A DNA stretch of 64,000 nucleotides, taken from CAZZBK01 sp964387325. Its GTDB lineage: Bacteria > Planctomycetota > Planctomycetia > Pirellulales > PNKZ01. The stretch is taken from contig CAYLYE010000004.1 of the NCBI GenBank assembly GCA_964387325.1, forward strand, positions 1-64,000, read 5' to 3'. Shown in pieces: positions 25,429 through 33,596 of the stretch. The notes under the pieces were generated by a model, which saw only the letters and a program-made list of their open reading frames with translations, did not search any database and was not told where the DNA came from. Each line of letters starts with the position of its first letter. Position 1 is the stretch's first letter. The translations under genes were made by a program, and so were the position numbers.

Positions 25429-26042
25429 GCCAAGCGATGGCGGAGCAAGAGCGATCGTCGAGCGTTCGCCGCTTATCCCGGCGCGGACGGGTTGGTGCGC
25501 GCCGTGGCAGTGTGATTCTCTGGATGTTTTTTGCACTGCCGCTCATTCTGACCATGTTTTTCACCGTAACGACCGTGGGCAAGTTGTGGCTGGCGCGAGC
25601 CGAGTTGCAAAACCTGACCGATGCCGCCGCACTGGCTGGCGCGAAGATCTGGGGCGACGGCGCCAACGGTCCGTCGCAGCGCTCGCTCGCACACCAGGCG
25701 GCACAATTGGTCGCCGAATCGAACACCGTCGTCGGCACGGTGTTGACCGTCGATGGCAACAACAATACGGCCAACGTGAATAACAACAACGCCTGCCCGG
25801 GCACGATCGAGCTGGGAGCGCTATCGGGCGGTGTGTTTGCCGGCGGCACGGTCCCCGCCACGGTCGATCAGCGAGCCTGTCGAGTCGACATTTCAACCAC
25901 GGTCACGGCGCCGTGGTTTGGGGCGGGCGGACTAATTGGCCCCTTTACGATTCGCTCAACGTCGATCGCCTACTATAGCAGTGCGACGATCGGCGCCGGC
26001 ACGCCGCGACTGGTCAACATTACGGCTGCAAGTTGCCCGTAA
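25425..26042 (+). CDS. TadG/TadF-like pilus-assembly protein
   Basis: The 205-residue product has a basic N-terminus, RRGSVILWMFFALPLILTMFF as single membrane helix, and then WLARAELQNLTDAAALAGAK. That last segment is typical of the TadG/TadE-like family (Flp pilus assembly, putative). The rest is Asn/Thr/Gly-rich and probably extracytoplasmic. GTG 25425 overlaps the previous stop and has GAGG 4 bases upstream; ATG 25437 is the alternative. Its 3' end overlaps the convergent TPR gene by 23 bases. Confidence 0.82.
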   Translation: MSQAMAEQERSSSVRRLSRRGRVGARRGSVILWMFFALPLILTMFFTVTTVGKLWLARAELQNLTDAAALAGAKIWGDGANGPSQRSLAHQAAQLVAESNTVVGTVLTVDGNNNTANVNNNNACPGTIELGALSGGVFAGGTVPATVDQRACRVDISTTVTAPWFGAGGLIGPFTIRSTSIAYYSSATIGAGTPRLVNITAASCP

Positions 26043-29000
26043 AGCCGTCGATCGAGGTCTTCTCCAAGCCGAGGCCAAGTGACTTCATCGGCGAAGGCTG
26101 GTTCAGATTATTGAGCGACGAGCCCGGCTGATAATCTGTTACGACCGGCATCTGTGGCTTGCTGATGCTGGTGGTCTGGCCGCTCGCGTTCGGTTTGCCA
26201 ATGATCTCCAATCGAAGCGGCGGAGTGGCGAGGTTGGGCGGCGTGACGTCCGGAGTTTGGTTGATCGACGGGGCCGCTTTGCCGACAGCCGGCGCGGGCG
26301 TGTCGCTCATGGGTTTTGGTTTGACCGAACTCGAGTTCACGCCGTCGGTCGCGAAGGCAACGCCACCGTTGGTCGACGCAGCAGTGGCGGGCAGGGTCGC
26401 ATTCGGCCGCAGACGCTCGAAGCGGTCGCTTGCATAAGCCGTCGCTGCCGACTTGGGTTGCTTGCTCTTGGTCGTTACCGAGGTTGTCGGCATCGAGGGC
26501 AGCACGCTCGGTGGGGTGACGGTCATGGGGACAACATTTTTCGGTTGCACGTCGGGCGTCGCACTCGATCGATTATCGAGCGAACTCGGTGCGTTGGGGA
26601 GCTTTTGTGCCGCCTCTCGCAACGGATGTGGGGTAGTGATACCCGGGGTAACTGTCGATGTCGGGGGCTGCGATGCGCGGAGGGTGTTACCCTGCGGAGC
26701 GGCGTCGGTTGCAAAAGCCATCGGTGCTGTCGACGCGGGTGAAGAGGTCGACTGATCCGAGACAACAGCCATCGGTTGGTTGGCTGTGCTCGTGGCCTGG
26801 GTCGAGGTCGAATCGGCATCGCTGACCACCGCCATACCAGACGATTTTGGCTTCGTTATGCGGGCAGGCTGAGCGGCCGGAGTGATTCGTGACGCCGACG
26901 GAGGAGCGACCGTCGCGCTGGGCGCCACGCTCGGCTTGGTCGTCTCCGACGAAGCGGCTTTCGTACTTTTCGGAGCGAGCGCTTGCGAGGCAGACGGTAA
27001 TTCACCTTGTTCACTCGCGCTCGGCGTAGGAGTCACGCGTGTCGAGGGCGTCTTCACGATCGGCTCTTCTTTCGAGGTCGGCACGATCGTTGGTTGTAAT
27101 GGATTGAACGCGGGAGCAACGACCGCCGGGATCCGCTCGACCACCGGCAGGCGCTCGGTGGCTACCGTCGTCGGTTTTACCTTGTTTGGCTGGTTCAAAG
27201 CATTCGAGTCAAACAGTGTTGGTTTCATGGCCGTAGGCACCGGTTGCGCGCTGCTCGTGGGACTTGTCGGAGCGACGGCCGCAACGGTCGACTTGATCGA
27301 CTTCTGCGTATAAGTTGTCGCCACGTTCGAGGTCGCTTCGCTCACGACAGGTCGCGGCTTGGCGGCAACGGTCGCCGATCGACTCACGGGAATCAGTCGC
27401 TTGGCAACGTCTAAATCGACCCGCGGAGTCACCGGAGTCGTGGTCGGCAGTGTCGAGGGCGCGAGCAGTGGATCGGGCTGAATACCTCCCAAAACGATTT
27501 TCGGCGCGGCCGAGTCATGGGTCGGCTTGGTCGACTCCAGTTTAGCCGCTTCGTTGGCCGCGGCGACGTCACGCGCTACGACCGGCGTAGCAAAGGGATT
27601 GTTGACGATGGTGCCCTTGGCCGAGATCGGCTCGGAAATCGACAGGGGACTCGGCGAAGCAGCAATTCGTTGGGCCGCGTGGGACGATGGAGCCTGCTTC
27701 GCTACGTTCGACGCCGGCAACTGCACTTGAGCCGTGTGATTTACAGGTTCAACGTTGAGAGATTCAGCTCGAGTTGCAGGGGGCAACGGAGCCGTCTCGA
27801 TAGCTTTGTCCGACTCCGCTCGACGAGCGACCATCGTTTGGTCGGGTTCACGTTGTTCCCGAATCGGTCGAACCTCGAACAACTTGGCTTCGAGCGCGGC
27901 CATCGACGATTCGGTCGGTCGGTTCGAGGGTTGCTTGTTTGTGGCGATCCGCTTGCCAACGTCGCCGGTCTTGAATGGACTGAAACTCTTACCCCAGAGC
28001 GACGACGTCGGCTGGGCAAGGTCAGGTTTCTCCGGAGTTGTGGCCGGTACATCGGGCTTGAGAGTCAGCAACTCGTGTTTCGCTGGAGTCGCCGACTTCG
28101 CAGCATCCACAACTCCAACCGAGGGTTGTTCCGGATGCGTTTTTTCCGTCTTGGGTGCCATCGTTTTCGCAGCGAAATCATTCAACGATGCGGGCTTCGA
28201 CTTGGCGAATATCCCGCTCGATGACCGCGTGCCCCCAGGGTTCGAGGTAACGGGTTTAGCCGTCACCGTTGGGGTTGAGACGTCAACTGGCTTCGCGGCA
28301 GCACGATGGACTTGGTCGCTCTGAGCCACTTGCGCCGCGGTATTCGACGGAGCCTTCATGACCAACGCAGGGAGATTTTCCGGCAACTTGGGAGTCGAAA
28401 ACGTCGAGGCCACCGAATCGGCCGATGGACTTGGACTCTTTGGCGCGACCGGGTCCATCATCGATGCGGTGCCGGGGATGTTGCTCATCACCGCCACCAA
28501 CGGGGATGACTTTTTCGTCGCGGCTTCCAATGTCCCGGGTGCCTTGGCTTGCGATTCTAGACGTGGTGCTGCGGCGGCTGGGGACGCTTCGGCAGCGACA
28601 ACCGGTGTCGCCGAGACAACAACCGACGCCGGTTTCTGTCCATTGCCCGACAAGGACTTGGGCGGAGCCAGCGTCGGCACTTCTTGCTTTGCCGCGAGAT
28701 TCGGCTGAAAGATCATATTCGACCAACGCGACGCTGGGTTCGAGCCACCTTGAGCAAGGGCTGGCGACTGAGTCGGCGAACCTGCCCCTTCGCTTGTCTC
28801 GGCCAACAACGCTGCAGGTGCGGCCGCACTCACGGTCGCGGTGACCGGCTCGACGGACTTGGCGCGAAGCGGCAAGTCAACGACCTCGGCTAACTCGGCT
28901 GGGTTGCCGACCGGTTTACTCTGCGGCGGCGTATGTGACGCCAGAGTCGAATCCTCCGCGCCACGGATCTTAGGCCCGTCGAACTTTCGATTGCGAGTGG

Positions 29001-29709
29001 CGCTCGCAACTTGCACGAGCCCCTCGGCCGCGGCTCGATTGTTCTTGTCGAGTGCGATGGCTTTAAGGTAGTGCTTTTGAGCTTGTTCGAGTTGATTTTG
29101 TTGCGAGAACACGTAGGCCATGTTGGTATGTACGTGTGCATCGTTGCCCGCGCGTTGGAAGGCGACCAGCGCCTTGTCAAATTTGCCCTGCTGACCGTAG
29201 GCCAAACCCAGGTTGTTAAGGGCGCTCTTGGACTCGGGTTCTTTTTCAAGCGCCCCGTTGAAGCAGGCAATGGCTTCATCGAAACGATCTTGCAAATAGT
29301 AGCAGTAGCCCAAGTCGTTGAGCAGTTCGGCGGTCACATCGCCGGCAGCCGACGCCATTTTGAAATACTCATCCGCGCGCTCGAAGTCGCCCCGTTTGGC
29401 GGCCATGACGGCGAGCCGATGCATCGCCGACTGGCGGCCTTCTTTGTTGCGACCTTTCACGAGCGCCTCGTAAATCGAGACGGCTTCCTTGGACTGGCCA
29501 TGACGTTCGCACAACTGCGCGTAGGCCAGTTTGGCGTCGACTTTGCCGGATGTTTCGACCCAGCTGGGCATCAATGACTTGGGGCGCATGGTGGCACAAC
29601 CCGTGAGTGCGGTCGAGGCCATCAGCAACCAAGCGGTCGATCGTCGAACGACGTTCTTCCAGAAGCGGTTGGGTCGATTGAGTTGATATTGATTCATGGT
29701 CGTGTTCAT
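26020..29709 (-). CDS. Giant TPR lipoprotein with Ser/Thr/Pro-rich tail (TadD-like head)
   Basis: The 1229-residue product has an N-terminal signal ending in an LTGC lipobox (Cys near residue 38). About five tetratricopeptide repeats follow (residues 55-235; for example LLNDLGYCYYLQDRFDEAIACFNGAL). Roughly 990 residues of Ser/Thr/Pro/Ala/Val-rich, probably unfolded sequence come next. In the last 200 residues a short motif of type [MV]A[VF][VA][ST]D recurs. TPR lipoproteins (TadD) assist secretin assembly in Tad systems. The gene follows the secretin and OmpA-like genes in one minus-strand run. A second ATG lies at 29697. Confidence 0.85.
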   Translation of the reverse strand: MNTTMNQYQLNRPNRFWKNVVRRSTAWLLMASTALTGCATMRPKSLMPSWVETSGKVDAKLAYAQLCERHGQSKEAVSIYEALVKGRNKEGRQSAMHRLAVMAAKRGDFERADEYFKMASAAGDVTAELLNDLGYCYYLQDRFDEAIACFNGALEKEPESKSALNNLGLAYGQQGKFDKALVAFQRAGNDAHVHTNMAYVFSQQNQLEQAQKHYLKAIALDKNNRAAAEGLVQVASATRNRKFDGPKIRGAEDSTLASHTPPQSKPVGNPAELAEVVDLPLRAKSVEPVTATVSAAAPAALLAETSEGAGSPTQSPALAQGGSNPASRWSNMIFQPNLAAKQEVPTLAPPKSLSGNGQKPASVVVSATPVVAAEASPAAAAPRLESQAKAPGTLEAATKKSSPLVAVMSNIPGTASMMDPVAPKSPSPSADSVASTFSTPKLPENLPALVMKAPSNTAAQVAQSDQVHRAAAKPVDVSTPTVTAKPVTSNPGGTRSSSGIFAKSKPASLNDFAAKTMAPKTEKTHPEQPSVGVVDAAKSATPAKHELLTLKPDVPATTPEKPDLAQPTSSLWGKSFSPFKTGDVGKRIATNKQPSNRPTESSMAALEAKLFEVRPIREQREPDQTMVARRAESDKAIETAPLPPATRAESLNVEPVNHTAQVQLPASNVAKQAPSSHAAQRIAASPSPLSISEPISAKGTIVNNPFATPVVARDVAAANEAAKLESTKPTHDSAAPKIVLGGIQPDPLLAPSTLPTTTPVTPRVDLDVAKRLIPVSRSATVAAKPRPVVSEATSNVATTYTQKSIKSTVAAVAPTSPTSSAQPVPTAMKPTLFDSNALNQPNKVKPTTVATERLPVVERIPAVVAPAFNPLQPTIVPTSKEEPIVKTPSTRVTPTPSASEQGELPSASQALAPKSTKAASSETTKPSVAPSATVAPPSASRITPAAQPARITKPKSSGMAVVSDADSTSTQATSTANQPMAVVSDQSTSSPASTAPMAFATDAAPQGNTLRASQPPTSTVTPGITTPHPLREAAQKLPNAPSSLDNRSSATPDVQPKNVVPMTVTPPSVLPSMPTTSVTTKSKQPKSAATAYASDRFERLRPNATLPATAASTNGGVAFATDGVNSSSVKPKPMSDTPAPAVGKAAPSINQTPDVTPPNLATPPLRLEIIGKPNASGQTTSISKPQMPVVTDYQPGSSLNNLNQPSPMKSLGLGLEKTSIDGFTGNLQP

Positions 29710-29753
29710 CGCTTATCCGGCTTAAGAAACACAAGTGCCGAAAGTCGAACGGG

Positions 29754-30383
29754 TTAAAATACGCCTCCGCCGCCTCCGCCGCCTCCGCCAAAACCACCGA
29801 ATCCGCCGCGAAATGAGCCGCCACCTCCCCCACGACCCGATCCGATCTGATCGGCCTGCGCCGGGGTCAGACCCTGCGAATACGGCAAGGCGACAATCAC
29901 CCGATTCTCGGGATCCGGCACCGCCAATGCCGTCAATGCCTTGATAACCACCTCGCGCCGGCGATTGTCGAGATCGGGGTTGCGATGGATCGGAAATTGA
30001 TACTTGGTCTTCGGATCCGACGACGTGTTGCTGCGCTCGATGATCACGGGATAGTTCGCGCCCTCGATCATTCGTTGCGCAATCCGTTTCAGATGATCCT
30101 CGCCGTCGCCATTGAGCCGAATGCCGTTGAGCGTAAACTCATGCTGGTAGAGGACAAAGTTCGAGGCGTCGACATTCTCGCCTTGCACTTTCCAAAACTT
30201 GTCGTACTCACTTCCCAACGGCAAGGGGGGTTTGCGATGCGCCGCAATGCCACGCGGTTGACCTGAACGAAGTCCCCTGGGACAACAAATCGCGTTCCCG
30301 CAGCCGGCAGCCAAACCGCCCAACAGCAGCGCTGCTGAACCGGTCAGAATCAGCCGTCGAGAGTATTGTGGGTCGTGCATCAT
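29754..30383 (-). CDS. OmpA-like lipoprotein with poly-glycine tail
   Basis: The 209-residue product has a basic N-terminus and an LLLGGLAAGC lipobox. The central domain (about 60-175) follows the OmpA C-terminal pattern loosely: FTLNGIRLNGDGEDHLKRIA, YPVIIERSN, then NPDLDNRRREVVIKAL and ENRVIVALPYSQG. Such domains bind peptidoglycan. The C-terminus is almost pure glycine with Phe. It sits 46 bp after the secretin gene and 44 bp before the TPR lipoprotein, the position of CpaD/TadB-type lipoproteins in Tad operons. A second ATG is at 30380. Confidence 0.72.
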   Translation of the reverse strand: MMHDPQYSRRLILTGSAALLLGGLAAGCGNAICCPRGLRSGQPRGIAAHRKPPLPLGSEYDKFWKVQGENVDASNFVLYQHEFTLNGIRLNGDGEDHLKRIAQRMIEGANYPVIIERSNTSSDPKTKYQFPIHRNPDLDNRRREVVIKALTALAVPDPENRVIVALPYSQGLTPAQADQIGSGRGGGGGSFRGGFGGFGGGGGGGGGVF

Positions 30384-30429
30384 GAGTTTGTTCCACGTAC
30401 TTCAGGTTTTCCGGCAGGTGAACGCGCGG

Positions 30430-32073
30430 TTATTGGGTAAAACCGTGATCGCCATCGACAAAGAACTTTTCACACTTCTGAAAGTGACCATTCGCCTTGC
30501 GCTGCTGTCGCAACTCACGCCAAGCCTGCGAATTGACCCCGGGGAACACCGTGCTGCGATGGTTCACGTCCGGAAAACCCTCGATCATGCCCATCAAATA
30601 AAACGCGCCAGGCCCTGGCTCGGTCACTTCCATGCCAGGCAGCAACGGCGGAAGTTGCTCGGCCTCGATGGGACGTGTCAACTCGGGGCTCACCAGCACC
30701 AGCAGCTCGGTCTCGTCACGCTGCACCTTGTTATGGCTAAACATCATGCTCAGAACCGGAATATCACCCAGCCCGGGGACGCGAACACTGGTACCGACCT
30801 GCTGATCTTGAATCAAACCGGCGATCGCCAACCATTGGCCGGCTCGCATGTCGACCGTGGTGCTGACGCTACGAGTATTCAGCCCTGGGATGCCGTTCAC
30901 CCGGTTTTGGTTATTCAACGTGCTGAACGTGGGGACCACCTGCAGCCGGATCATGTCCTTATCGAGCAGCGTCGGCGTGAACAACAACTGCGTGCCGAAG
31001 CCCTGGAAAAATGTCGTGGCCGCTTGAACACCACCCACGCCCACCGCTGTCGGCACGGCGAACTGACCACCCGCTATGAAGCTGGCGGTCTGGCCATTCA
31101 GGGTGACCAGATTAGGCTCGGCCAAGATTTTTGTGCTGCCGTTACTCGCCGTGGCGCGTAAAAACAACGATATGTCTTGGTTGTCAAACAAGGCCGTGAT
31201 ATTGCCACCACTCCCCAGAATGCTCGACAACACGATGTTATTCTTGGCTACCGTAAAATCGACCCCCAACTCACGCAAAGCAGTGCGGGTCAATTCAGCC
31301 ACGCGCACCTTGAGCAAAATCTGGTGCTCGCCGGGCACGGACAACATATTGATCAAACGCCCACCGGGCAGCCCCTGGTAGTCAGGCAACGTGGCTAAGG
31401 TCGGAGTCGCGCCCCCTAAATTGCTCGACGCAGCATCTCCCGACGCTCCCTGTCCGCGCAGAATCGACAAAATATGCTCATACTCTTCCGTGTCTCGCGC
31501 CTGACCGCGCAAGATCACCTTGTCGGCCACGGGAATCAGTTGAATTTGACTATTGGGAAACAACTCATTGAGCTTCACCTCGATGCGACGATACGCCTCG
31601 GCCAATTGTTCTTCGACCGCTTCGTCGGGACCAACGACCACCAAATATCGCAACACGTCTTCCGTATTCGGCGGATCACCGAACCAAAACGTCAGCACGG
31701 TCTCGCCTGGCTTTTCGCCACTAATCTCAAATTCTGTCGGCGACAACTGAGTTAAGCCTGCGATCGCGTCATTGAGAATCGATGTGCGACGCACTTCTTT
31801 CTTCATGCGAATCAGTTTCGAACGATGCGGCAATAACGTGATGCGAATTTCAGGGTCTGCCATCCCAGCGATAAACGCGCGCTCTTTCCCCAATGACTCG
31901 GCCGACGGCTTAATATCGTTACCGCGAACCGGAGCATTCAGCAGTGTCGTCGCGGCGACCGGTCTGATCGACGCAGGGGGGCTCGCTTCCGGAGGCGCCC
32001 CTTCGGCCACGAACCCGCCGGCCAACAACATTACGGTCGAAAGCATTCGGCTCGACATCGCTCTTGCATCCAT
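30430..32073 (-). CDS. cpaC: Tad-type secretin (CpaC/RcpA family)
   Basis: From ATG 32073 the product has 547 residues: a signal peptide (STVMLLAGGFVAEGAPP) and an N-terminal pilus/secretin domain (about 90-180, ISGEKPGETVLTFWFGD). A BON-like segment follows (NSQIQLIPVADKVILRGQ), then the secretin domain with VPGLGDIPVLSMMFSHNKVQ and the final ETELLVLVSPELTRP. It should form the outer-membrane ring of a Tad pilus or secretion system. AAGGAT lies about 10 bases before ATG 32073, which decides the start. It is the first gene of the run with the two lipoproteins. Confidence 0.92.
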   Translation of the reverse strand: MDARAMSSRMLSTVMLLAGGFVAEGAPPEASPPASIRPVAATTLLNAPVRGNDIKPSAESLGKERAFIAGMADPEIRITLLPHRSKLIRMKKEVRRTSILNDAIAGLTQLSPTEFEISGEKPGETVLTFWFGDPPNTEDVLRYLVVVGPDEAVEEQLAEAYRRIEVKLNELFPNSQIQLIPVADKVILRGQARDTEEYEHILSILRGQGASGDAASSNLGGATPTLATLPDYQGLPGGRLINMLSVPGEHQILLKVRVAELTRTALRELGVDFTVAKNNIVLSSILGSGGNITALFDNQDISLFLRATASNGSTKILAEPNLVTLNGQTASFIAGGQFAVPTAVGVGGVQAATTFFQGFGTQLLFTPTLLDKDMIRLQVVPTFSTLNNQNRVNGIPGLNTRSVSTTVDMRAGQWLAIAGLIQDQQVGTSVRVPGLGDIPVLSMMFSHNKVQRDETELLVLVSPELTRPIEAEQLPPLLPGMEVTEPGPGAFYLMGMIEGFPDVNHRSTVFPGVNSQAWRELRQQRKANGHFQKCEKFFVDGDHGFTQ

Positions 32074-32414
32074 GTTCGCTAATCCTTCACGCGATTGGGG
32101 CGCAGAATCCGTCCACCTTGGGCCAGAATATGCGGCTCTCTGTTCGTTTATTCGGCGCAATCCGGTTGATAGGATTAGGTAAAGTTTGCCGGTTGAGAGA
32201 AGGCAACCACTTATAGGGGTTACTTGAGTTAAAATAAGGGCTGTGGGTTGACCTTAGTGGCCGCCCGAGTGCTCGATCCAGCCAAACACAACCATATTGG
32301 GTGGTATGTACTTCTGCGGCCATTTTCTCTCCATCATCTCCGCCTACTGGGATTGGACATGGCTCCGCAGTACGATCAGAGATTCTCCGCGAACCCTACA
32401 TTCCTGCCTTCGAG
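32074..32414. promoter_or_regulatory. Divergent promoter region of the secretin operon
   Basis: No gene was found. The sequence TTTGCCGGTT at 32185-32194 is the exact reverse complement of AACCGGCAAA at 10932-10941, in the region upstream of the DksA-type gene. A second CCGGTT half-site is at 32162-32168. On the minus strand CCTATAAG near 32213 could serve as a -10, with no good -35. The rest shows nothing recognisable. Confidence 0.45.
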
Positions 32415-33587
32415 ATGTTCTGTATGACGGTTACCAGTGACACGTTCGATCAACTCCAAAAGGACATGCGGCAGCAGGGGCCAGTCGCCGCACTCGATAG
32501 CCTGGCAAAGCAACTCTCGACAGACGGCAATTACCACGAGCTGTTCGATGTGCGGTTGATGCAGGCGCGCCATCGCCTGGGACTGCCGATCATCGTCACC
32601 AAGGGATTGGACGATCTCCCCGAGCCGCAACGCTCGCAGGTCGAGGCGGCATACCTCGACGCTTGCCGCGAGGTCGGCCACGAGTTGCTCAAAAAAGATG
32701 TCCGTCAAGCTTGGATGTATCTGCGACCGCTGGGCGACAAAAAAATCGTGGCCGACGCTCTCCGCAAGCTCGACACCGAAGAGGATTACGACACGATCAT
32801 CGAACTCTCGATCTACGAAGGCATCGCCCCGCGGCTAGGGTTCGAGTTACTCATCGAGCGACAAGGAACATGCAACGCCATCTCCACGTTTGACGCCGAG
32901 ATGAACCAGCGAAGCAAGGAAGATCGCCAAGCCGTCGCCGCTTTGCTCGTCGAACGCTTGCATCACGATTTGACGCTCAGTCTGCGAACCGACATTCAGC
33001 GTCAGGAAGGGAGCAACCCGGCCGAATGCACCATTGCCGAATTGTGTGCCGATCGCGACTGGCTTTTTGCCAATGACAACTACCATATCGATACGTCGCA
33101 CCTGAGCTCGGTCATGCGTTTTGCGATCGTGGTTGACGATCCGGCCGTGTTGCGTAAGGCGATCGATCTGGCCGCCTACGGCTGCCACTTGAGCCCTCAG
33201 CTACAATACCCGGGCGACCCTCCGTTCGAGAATTTGTACCCGAGCAGCAGCTTGTTCTTTCACGCGCTGTTGGGAGAACAACTCGACAAGGCGCTACCGC
33301 ACTTCGAGGCCATTGCGACACGCGAGGCGGAAGAGAACAACCCGGGCCCGGCTGAAATCTATGTCGGCCTGTTGGCCCGATTGGGACGCTGGGGCGAGGC
33401 GCTCGACGCTTCGGCCCGACTGATTCCGGCCGGCACTCAACGATCGGGCTTAGCTCCTTCGCTGCTGGAAATGGCCCACTTCGGCCAACAATACGACCGT
33501 ATGCAGCGTGTGGCCCGCGAGCGTAGCGATATCGTCGGCTTTGCTGCCGCGTTGGTCGAGCAAGCTGCATCGGCCAAGCAAGCCTAA
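32415..33587 (+). CDS. Conserved-looking helical protein of unknown function
   Basis: From ATG 32415 the product has 390 residues and no signal peptide, membrane segment or named domain. The predicted structure is almost all helical, and the C-terminal half (LLARLGRWGEALDASARLI) looks like degenerate TPR. A closely spaced alternative start is ATG 32424. The stop lies 9 bases before the ATG of the multiheme cytochrome gene, so the two are almost surely co-transcribed. A soluble cytoplasmic partner of that system is possible, but no function can be given. Confidence 0.7.
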   Translation: MFCMTVTSDTFDQLQKDMRQQGPVAALDSLAKQLSTDGNYHELFDVRLMQARHRLGLPIIVTKGLDDLPEPQRSQVEAAYLDACREVGHELLKKDVRQAWMYLRPLGDKKIVADALRKLDTEEDYDTIIELSIYEGIAPRLGFELLIERQGTCNAISTFDAEMNQRSKEDRQAVAALLVERLHHDLTLSLRTDIQRQEGSNPAECTIAELCADRDWLFANDNYHIDTSHLSSVMRFAIVVDDPAVLRKAIDLAAYGCHLSPQLQYPGDPPFENLYPSSSLFFHALLGEQLDKALPHFEAIATREAEENNPGPAEIYVGLLARLGRWGEALDASARLIPAGTQRSGLAPSLLEMAHFGQQYDRMQRVARERSDIVGFAAALVEQAASAKQA

Positions 33588-33596
33588 GAGTTGCCC

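Noticed and set aside
28730..28760. GGGTTCGAGCC, resembling a tRNA T-arm
   Set aside because: It lies inside the coding sequence of the TPR lipoprotein, and no acceptor, D or anticodon arm can be folded around it.
26140..28900. Possible minisatellite DNA in the TPR lipoprotein gene
   Set aside because: The amino-acid motif recurs but the DNA copies differ in spacing and codons, so this is not a tandem DNA repeat.
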